Origin: Armigeres subalbatus
Taxonomy: Eukaryota; Arthropoda; Insecta; Diptera; Culicidae
Direction: 5' to 3'
Length of the DNA: 64,000 nucleotides
Assembly: GCF_024139115.2 (NCBI RefSeq)
Contig: NC_085140.1
Coordinates: 32,847,806 to 32,911,805 of the forward strand
How positions within the stretch are numbered: the first letter of the stretch is position 1; each line of letters begins with the position of its first letter. Positions 57,386 to 64,000 of the stretch are shown here, one piece after another. A model generated the notes under the pieces. That model was not told where the DNA came from and did not search any database. It saw nothing but the letters and a program-made list of their open reading frames with translations. A program made the translations under genes and the position numbers.

Positions 57386-60300
57386 ATCACACCAAATAAG
57401 TCCATATCCGGAGACGCTTGAGGAAGACTATCTTTCGTTGGTAAATTGTACATAATACGTAAGGCCGAACCTTCTTAGTGTATCGCGATCACTTGCAACT
57501 CTCGACATAGTTTGAATTACCAATAACATCTGAAAACCGTTAAAACGCGGACCGTCCGAAATTCGGATAATTGTTAGGCAACCAAAATTTGACGCGAAAA
57601 AAAGAACACAACCAAACCGAAGCACGGTTTACTTATATCTCTTTCATTAGGAAATTCTATTTCTCGAGTTTTATTCAGACCAAATGGCTATTCAAAGCGA
57701 TTTTTGTTGATGAAACATGATGTTTTAGTAAAAGCCTTGATAGTTACCAATATATCAATTTTTATCCAACATTTTGATTTCAAGAGGCACATTTTATAGA
57801 TGCTTGGCCTGTGCATACAATTCATCATCTATCCAAATTTGAAACAGAAAGTATAAAAAGACAACAAAGAGTTTGGTGGGATTTTCCGGATAATCCTCCT
57901 AAATAATTTAATAAAATTAATAAGCAGGCGCGTGATCCCTCGAACAAGCAGCACATTTTCAGCTTGGATTAATATCGAAAAATATAACACATCAAAGTCT
58001 AGAATATTAAATAAATAAAGGAATGTGAATGCTATTTTTTTATAAAAATGCTGAACGTCAGAAGTGTCATCTAAGCATATGCGGTATTTCGAAAAATTTA
58101 GTTTTAGGGCATTCGAAACGAAATTCCGCGGAATTTAGCGGAATTTAAGTATGGCGAAATCTGATTTTCTGATTTCGTTTCGTATCGTTTAATTTAAAAA
58201 AATTCGACTAAAAAATCATACTTTTAACGAAATTGAACGAAATTTCGCTGAATTTCGAAATGAATTTTTAATATTTCAAATTTTCATATCATGATAAATT
58301 TGGCTGCGCCGCTGAATAAAGCAATTCAAACTCTATTCAAAATTTAAACTAAAAACACAATTAAAATCTGAGCAAATACACGTGAAATATCAATTTTGTT
58401 ATCACAGTTTACTGATCATCTCCTCTCAAAGTTCTTTTATATAATATGACTGATTTCAAATATTATTTTAAACTGCAACTTTACATACATAAAGCCCAGA
58501 TCATTCATAAATTTGGCACTTTTAAATGTGTATTTTTTTCAAACTTTCCGTTCAATCGAAAAACTTTCTAAAAATGCTTTGTTTCATATATTATTTTATT
58601 CCATATAAATAACTGAATTAAACCATACATCGAAGAAATACTCGCTTTTTTCTGTTGATGCCGCTTGTCAGCCGGCGCACACCTTCTTTAGTCGTGATTT
58701 TGCCTAACTGTTTCCACCAATTATTCATTTGACCAATGTCAATTCGCCTTGACGAAGCCGCGCTGCTGCCATCTCGCGGAGATGGACGTGTGCGTGAAAT
58801 CACTGTATTTCGACATGGTGAAGATAGGAATTAATTTTGTAAATGCTTTTCAAATGTGTTTAATAGAGTTATACTGAAAACTTTTGAATACGTAGGGTTA
58901 GAATTTTGGAAAACTACATGTTAGGCTACTTATCAACACATGTTTTTTAATCGAAATAATTCAACTTTCGTGTTGCCAATCTAAAAGTAAATCGAATTTC
59001 TAACCCAAAACATCAAACTATTTTCAGTTAAAACTTGTTTAAACGTTTTAATAAGCATTTTAAAATTGACGTCGTATATGCCTTGCCGGGTGAAATAAAA
59101 AAGCATCACCCTGCCCCCATTTTGTTTTCGCGCTGCCGTCAAGGCCAATGATAACTGTTCCTTTGGTTAATTATCGCCCAAAATTTCTCTACTAGATGGA
59201 ACTGAGGACAATTTAATGGATTTAGATTTTTTGGGATGAACTGGACTCTACTATTGTTGTACCATTGTAGCACTTCCTTGCTACAATGAGGCTAAATCTA
59301 GCCAAAACGTAAATGGGCCATCATGGAACTGAATAAAGAGTTAAAACCGATTTTTTACGAAGATGGATTTTGCAGGACTGTGCATAATTAGTTTTTCTTT
59401 TCTCTTCCTGCATGGTGAATATTTTGAAACCGCGTTAGTTCCAAACTGTAAAAAAATAGACCGAAAAGAACGGTTTACTAATTATAAAACGCTGTTCATA
59501 TCCGACCACTTGGAGCACCACTATCTCTAAAATGAAGTGCCCCATTTCTAAATGATCTAGCCTTTATGTTTGTTCCAAATTGAAAATAGGACTAAGAAAA
59601 CTTCTATTCACTACTAGAAGTAGTGAAACTAAGTCATAGAAATAGATGTTCATGTCCTTCAATAAACATGTCTTGTTTTGTGAGGACGCACAGTATGGAT
59701 TAAAAATGACAACAGGTGGTGTCCCTCTTCTCAAAACATTTGTTTAAATAATGCTTAAGAAGGTAATGCATTCAATAAGGGACAACCATTAATTAGAAAC
59801 AGTTAATTAGAAATAGTAGTATTTCAGATCTTTTCAGATTTAAGATTGCTCAAGTATGGGGCATTCTCTGATAACTCATTTATTTCAGATTCTTGAACTG
59901 ATTCAGATCCTTCCGATTGAGGTCATTGTCATGACCTAAACTTTTACCTTCAGATATTTTTGATTTCGTATATCATGAAAATCTAGAATTTTCTCACATT
60001 TTCTAAATCCTGCAGATCCAGATTATTCAAACGCTTCAAAATCGTACCGATTCTCTGTCACTATCGTGCCGGTGCGGCTGGTTTTCCGTAGGGCAGTTGT
60101 TTGTTAAGTTGGACAGCGTTTCTGGATTTAAAGTTCATTTTTAGCAATAAACGTAAATGTCTGCGTTCGAGTTTGTTGGCATAAAATTAGTTTACACTTA
60201 ATAGCTAAAGGCTTATACATTGTTCTCAAGGTTTTGTTTTTTTTTGTGTTTGTAACTTCCTCTTCTCTTTCATAAATAATGGATAAAAATGAAGATAAAC

Positions 60301-60826
60301 ATCGAGTTTTGAAACATATTGTATGGGTGGTTCTGTACCAAATTAATTTGGTAACACTGATGGCGACCACCTATTCAGTAACAAGGCAGTCGATTGAATT
60401 ATCACATCATCAGCTTTCAGCAAACACGTACCTATTTTTTTTTGCTAAATCACAGCAAATAGTTTATTGGAAATTAGCAAATATTTTTGTACGGAAATCT
60501 GTTTTTTATAATGCTGAGCTGTGTATTTTTCAATATTGCGAAAATTGTTTAGATACTCAAAATTATGTTCATCCTATAGCTTCAGTAGACCCTTAAGACT
60601 CTCTACTTCAGTAGGTTTAGGTTCCCTATATCTTCTTAATTATTTAGATCTGTTATAGATTTATTTTCATTCTGTTTCCAATGGTTTGAATCTCCGGGAA
60701 TAGCGGAATGGTGTTGCTAGAGTAAGCGCATTCCACGGCTATTATTGTTAATGTTTCTCCCTGATATATGAAGCTTGAAAAACTAAATTTATCTTCTAAA
60801 CTTTAAACACTTAATCCATACAAAAC
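57386..60826. other. AT-rich DNA, no supported gene
   Basis: 58110-58270 has repeated GCGGAATTT/CGAAATTTCG motifs. Short open frames at 58618-58803 (minus) and 60279-60596 (plus) carry no recognised domain. No inverted ends are seen. Confidence 0.3.
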
Positions 60827-61075
60827 TGTTATACACAACACTAAAACAAAATAGACACCCCTAAACGTTGTACTGCACATACATTGATAACACATAGTGA
60901 TAACACGAAGTTGACCGAATCACGATTGTATATATACCTAGCAATAGACAGTAGAACAAAATTATAAACCTACCGGCCAGTCAGTAGCCACTCGATAGCC
61001 CTCAATAAAGTACCAACCACGCGCGCCCGTTATTTGAAAGCTAAACAATACAGAGTGCACTTATATCTACAACCA
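60827..61075 (+). mobile_element. Possible solo LTR
   Basis: The segment begins TGTTATACACAACA, has TATATATA (60929-60936) and AATAAA (61004-61009), and ends near CTACAACCA. The order TG start, TATA, polyadenylation signal, CA end is LTR-like. No 5-bp duplication is visible and no second copy lies in the window. Confidence 0.25.
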
Positions 61076-61756
61076 AAATTTGAGTTTTTAATAAAGTGTA
61101 TAAATGTAAATTGCTCTACAAGCTCAAGTGTTTCATATGTGCCTAATTGAACACGGAAGAAAGGACTGTTTGAAAGGATATGTGGGGATGTATGGTGGAT
61201 TAGTGGATTAAAAGGAAGGATTAGTGGCTTGGAATGAAGATTTGGTGGATTGCAAGGAATTGAAGTTGACGTGGAAAGAACATACAAAGGATCTGCATAT
61301 TCGGATACGCCAATTATCGAGAAGGTCAGTTTTGCTCAACCCAACGAATCAAACCGGAACAGTTAAGGTTCGACTTCCATCAGCGCACCATAGAATTCTC
61401 ACAATAGGTGAGTGTGAGGTAAAATGATGAAACGAAAAAAGGTTTCCGTCTAGCAGTCGCGATTTTCGTTTACCTTCCAAGATCGAAAAAAAGTGATGGA
61501 TGAAAAATAGGGGAGGAGAAGACCACCAGCTGTCATCGAGAGAAAAATTAAGAACTTTTCTAAAAAAAAATCTTGGTTTACGGGGCTAGAATTTTAAAAG
61601 CTCACAAAATAGATATGATATCTCGATTTTTTTTTTGATTGAGCAGTTAATGCTTAAGATTGTTGAATTTCTAACCCCGAAAACTAAAAATTATTTGACA
61701 AAAAAATTTCTATAACGTTCTAGAGACATTTTAATTCTCATTTTCTATATCATGCC
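61076..61756. other. Flank of the LTR element
   Basis: No repeats or genes supported. Confidence 0.3.
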
Positions 61757-61979
61757 TGTTAAATAGTTGTATCCCTCGTCAATTGCTCTAGATAACATAG
61801 GTATGGGATAAGTATCTTGATAGTCGTAAATTATTATGAATATTGATATCCGTTTGTATTTGTATAAAAACGAGCAGATATGTACGATAGCTCTCTTTCC
61901 CTGTTTGGACGTCACCTAATAAAGATTGTAGTTAAAGTGATCGTGTGGAGAAGCTTGGTGATCAATCACCAATTTGACA
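61757..61979 (+). repeat. 5' long terminal repeat
   Basis: A 223-bp LTR bounded by TGTTAAAT and ATTTGACA (imperfect inverted ends, TG...CA). TATAAAA lies at 61863-61869 and AATAAA at 61918-61923, which places U3, a short R and U5 in order. Confidence 0.75.
61863..61869 (+). promoter_or_regulatory. LTR TATA box
   Basis: TATAAAA, 49 bp before the start of the AATAAA region, drives transcription from the 5' LTR in elements of this type. Confidence 0.6.
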
Positions 61980-61980
61980 T

Positions 61981-61998
61981 TGGCGACGAGAGTGAAAC
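61981..61998 (+). other. Primer binding site
   Basis: TGGCGACGAGAGTGAAAC begins one base after the LTR end. The leading TGG pairs with the CCA end of a tRNA. I cannot name the tRNA with confidence. Confidence 0.65.
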
Positions 61999-62089
61999 AG
62001 TTGTGTTGAACGCGTGATTTACCGTCATAAGTGAGTGCCGATAGTGGTTTAACCAAACACGTGATCGAGAAGTGAGGTTAGGAAGAGAA

Positions 62090-63022
62090 ATGTCAACGAA
62101 GGAAGAAAAAGCTGGAATGTCTGGTGCTGGCACACCGAGTGCTGGTACGCCTGCAACAGGAAACGCAAATGCGAAACTCATCGGTACATTGGAAAATTTC
62201 GTTCCCAGTGCCGACTGTGATGATTACCTGGAACGAGCTGAGAATTTTTTCGAGCTAAACGACATCAAAGACGACGTTTTCAAGCGGAAGCTCATCGTGC
62301 ACTTTATTGGATTGCCTGCGCTCAAAAAATTGCAACAGTTGTTGTATCCGCAGACTCATAAGGACGTGACGTACCACGTGGTCATCGAAAAGTTGAAATC
62401 GTACTTCAGCCCAAAGAAGAACCGCATAGCGCAATCTGTCGAATTCTTCAAACGAAACCAGAGGGAACACGAAAAGGTGGCTGATTTTGCTGTCGAGTTG
62501 CAAGCACTCTCGAAATACTGTGTTTTTGGAGTGTATCTGGATAAGGCACTGAGAGACAAATTCATCGCTGGTCTCCGAAAGGGCAAAATCCAAGGTGAGC
62601 TAATGAATAGTGCCGACGAAATGACATTCGATGAAGCTGTCACGAAAGCCAAGAATCTGGAACAAATCGAATCAGACCAGATGAAGATGAAGGAAAAACA
62701 GGAGTTTGCCAACCGCATCAGCACGAGAAGTTACATCCGAGGAAGCAGATCAAAATCACGTGGCCGAGAACAACAGCAAGGCAGACAAGGAAGCTCGAGA
62801 GAAAGATCAACTTCAAGAAAAAACGGGGGACGTGGACGACGCACCATCCGGTGTTTCAATTGCTCGAAAAAAGGACACATCGTGAGAAACTGCTGGAGCA
62901 AACCCAATATGAACGGCGTCAACAGTGACGAGGACGACAGCGACGAGAACGGCGTGACGACGCCAAACCATGAGAACAACCTCAACCTGGTATCCAGTTT
63001 GCCTCTATTTAAAAAGATCTGA
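62090..63022 (+). CDS. gag: LTR retrotransposon gag polyprotein
   Basis: The 310-residue protein starts at ATG 62090; an upstream in-frame GTG (62072) is not needed. The N-terminal half is a helical capsid-like region: a Gly/Ala/Thr-rich leader, then YLERAENFFELNDI (about residues 45-58) and FKRNQREHEKVADFAVELQ (about 122-140), typical of retrotransposon gag domains. A Lys/Glu linker and an Arg/Ser/Gly-rich basic segment follow (about 212-252). One zinc knuckle CFNCSKKGHIVRNC, of C-X2-C-X4-H-X4-C form, lies at residues 255-268, then an acidic Asp/Glu tail. Gag packages the element RNA in cytoplasmic particles. The frame ends at TGA 63020-63022, followed at once by CTAG. pol continues in the same frame. 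Confidence 0.9.
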   Translation: MSTKEEKAGMSGAGTPSAGTPATGNANAKLIGTLENFVPSADCDDYLERAENFFELNDIKDDVFKRKLIVHFIGLPALKKLQQLLYPQTHKDVTYHVVIEKLKSYFSPKKNRIAQSVEFFKRNQREHEKVADFAVELQALSKYCVFGVYLDKALRDKFIAGLRKGKIQGELMNSADEMTFDEAVTKAKNLEQIESDQMKMKEKQEFANRISTRSYIRGSRSKSRGREQQQGRQGSSRERSTSRKNGGRGRRTIRCFNCSKKGHIVRNCWSKPNMNGVNSDEDDSDENGVTTPNHENNLNLVSSLPLFKKI

Positions 63023-64000
63023 CTAGAAGGTAAGTGGCTAAACTTTGAGGTAGACTCAGGAGCTTCGTGTACGGTTATAAATAAAATTGATTATCAAAAG
63101 TATTTTTCGAATTTGCGTTTAGAGAAAAGTGTAGTGAAGCTGAGTGTAATATCGGGTAGCATTCTGAAGATTGTGGGTTCATTCCGAGCTCATGTTAGGC
63201 ATGATGATGGTAGTTTGTATTCGCTGAGCGTCATAGTAGTCAATAGTGAAAGAAAGTTTTTCCCTCTCATGGGGAGGGACTGGTTGGATGCCTTGTATCC
63301 CGGATGGCGACATTTGATCGTGAATGGCGTGAGTGATTCTGTATGCGTGGCAGATAAACGGTTGGAGAGTGTGAGAAATACGTTGATATCAGAGTTAAAG
63401 TCAAAGTATCAGGATGTGTTTTCACAGAACCTGGAGCAGCCAATGAGTAAATTTGAAGCGAACATACATTTGAAAGAAGATGCAAGGCCTATTTTCTATA
63501 AACCCTATGAGGTGCCATTTACTTTACGTGAGAAGGTTTCGGAGGAGATCGACAGGCTCGTGCGAGAGAATATACTAGTGCCGGTGAAGCACAGTGAGTG
63601 GGCATCGCCTATAGTGGTTGTACCCAAAGCAGATGGTAGTGTACGTATATGTATGGATTGTAAGGTAACAGTGAACAAAATGATATGTAATGAACATTAT
63701 CCGTTACCGAATATTAATGATGTGTTTGCACAGTTGAGTGGCTATCGGTATTTTGCGAAAATAGATTTGCAGGGCGCATACATGCAAATAAGTATCTCGA
63801 AGGAATCGGAGAAGTATTTAGTGATTAATACACATAAGGGATTATACGCATTTCAGAGATTGCCGTTTGGTATATCTAGTGCAGCATCCACATTCCAGAG
63901 AGTGATGGATGAGATTTTGCAAGGGGTAGACGGCGTTGTTTGCTATTTAGATGATATTTTGCTTGGTAGTAATTCCATCGAAGGATTAATTGCTAAAATC
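63023..64000 (+). CDS. pol: LTR retrotransposon pol polyprotein, partial (protease and reverse transcriptase)
   Basis: There is no stop for 326 codons in the gag frame after the UGA, and no ATG near the start, so pol is most simply made by reading through the UGA as a gag-pol fusion. The aspartic protease motif DSGA is at residues 11-14 (GAC at 63053) and a later GRDWL block closes the protease. The RT domain follows: SPIVVVPKADGSVRICMD-type finger motif, FAKIDLQGAY with the first catalytic Asp, LPFGISSA, and YLDD at residues 308-311 (63944-63955) with the other two. RNase H and integrase must lie past the window. Protease cleaves the polyprotein and RT copies the RNA into DNA for integration. 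The copy shows no other lesion. Confidence 0.9.

Larger units (their letters stand above)
61757..64000 (+). mobile_element. Ty3-type LTR retrotransposon, 5' part, runs off the window
   Basis: Order: 5' LTR, primer binding site, gag, protease, reverse transcriptase. Both coding regions are open to the window edge except for one UGA between gag and pol. Protease before RT with a YLDD active site and a single CCHC gag fits the Ty3 (Gypsy/mag-like) group. The absence of decay suggests a young copy. The 3' LTR, integrase and any env gene are outside the window. Confidence 0.88.

Noticed and set aside
60827..61075. Definite solo LTR
   Set aside because: The LTR-like order of signals is there, but no target duplication or partner copy; kept only as a low-confidence feature.

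Overview
The window is repeat-rich intergenic or intronic DNA of a dipteran, most likely a culicine (Aedes-like) mosquito. The organism call is an inference. It rests on Jockey-clade non-LTR retrotransposons, a Feilai-like tRNA-derived SINE, a Ty3-type LTR retrotransposon, many short inverted-repeat elements with G-rich interiors, and minisatellites built on GGCCGAAA and GAGAAGTGAG motifs, all of which I associate with Aedes genomes from memory. There are no bacterial operons and no standard tRNA or rRNA genes. Introns, where inferred, have GT-AG borders.

Layout. 0-6 kb: a 5'-truncated Jockey copy, then a full-length Jockey element (1395-5977) bounded by a 15-bp target duplication. Its ORF1 carries a Harbinger-like MITE and its ORF2 is broken, but the reverse transcriptase region is open. 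6.2-7.3 kb: a fold-back element and the best host-gene candidate, a three-exon minus-strand gene for an 88-residue secreted peptide. 7.3-14 kb: single-copy-looking DNA, two MITE or retroposon insertions, tRNA-like SINE heads, and a 1.44-kb non-autonomous hAT element inserted in a GGCCAAA/GAGAAGTG repeat. 14-18.5 kb: a retroposon with a 23-bp target duplication, decayed non-LTR coding DNA, and a MULE-like MITE. 18.6-22.4 kb: a 167-bp satellite with a 501-bp higher-order period and two (CA)n blocks followed by a shared tail. 22.4-27.7 kb: further retroposon and fold-back insertions. 27.7-33.6 kb: a nested inverted-repeat transposon with a broken transposase. 35.3-35.8 kb: TATA box plus a candidate first coding exon. 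37-40.7 kb: a 22-bp minisatellite. 44.8-49.5 kb: two blocks of a 23-bp minisatellite. 50-51.3 kb: a third, degenerate minisatellite. 52-57.4 kb: MITEs and large GGCCGAAA arrays. 61.8-64.0 kb: the 5' part of an apparently intact Ty3-type LTR retrotransposon whose gag and pol share one frame, separated only by a UGA in a UGA-CUA-G context.

How it works together: most content is selfish DNA in several nested layers, and target duplications allow the order of insertion to be read in many places. The LTR element at the right edge looks youngest and possibly active. The two host-gene candidates (6619-7183 minus and 35457-35751 plus) are predictions from splice signals and signal-peptide or hydrophobic features. 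They are not recognised families.
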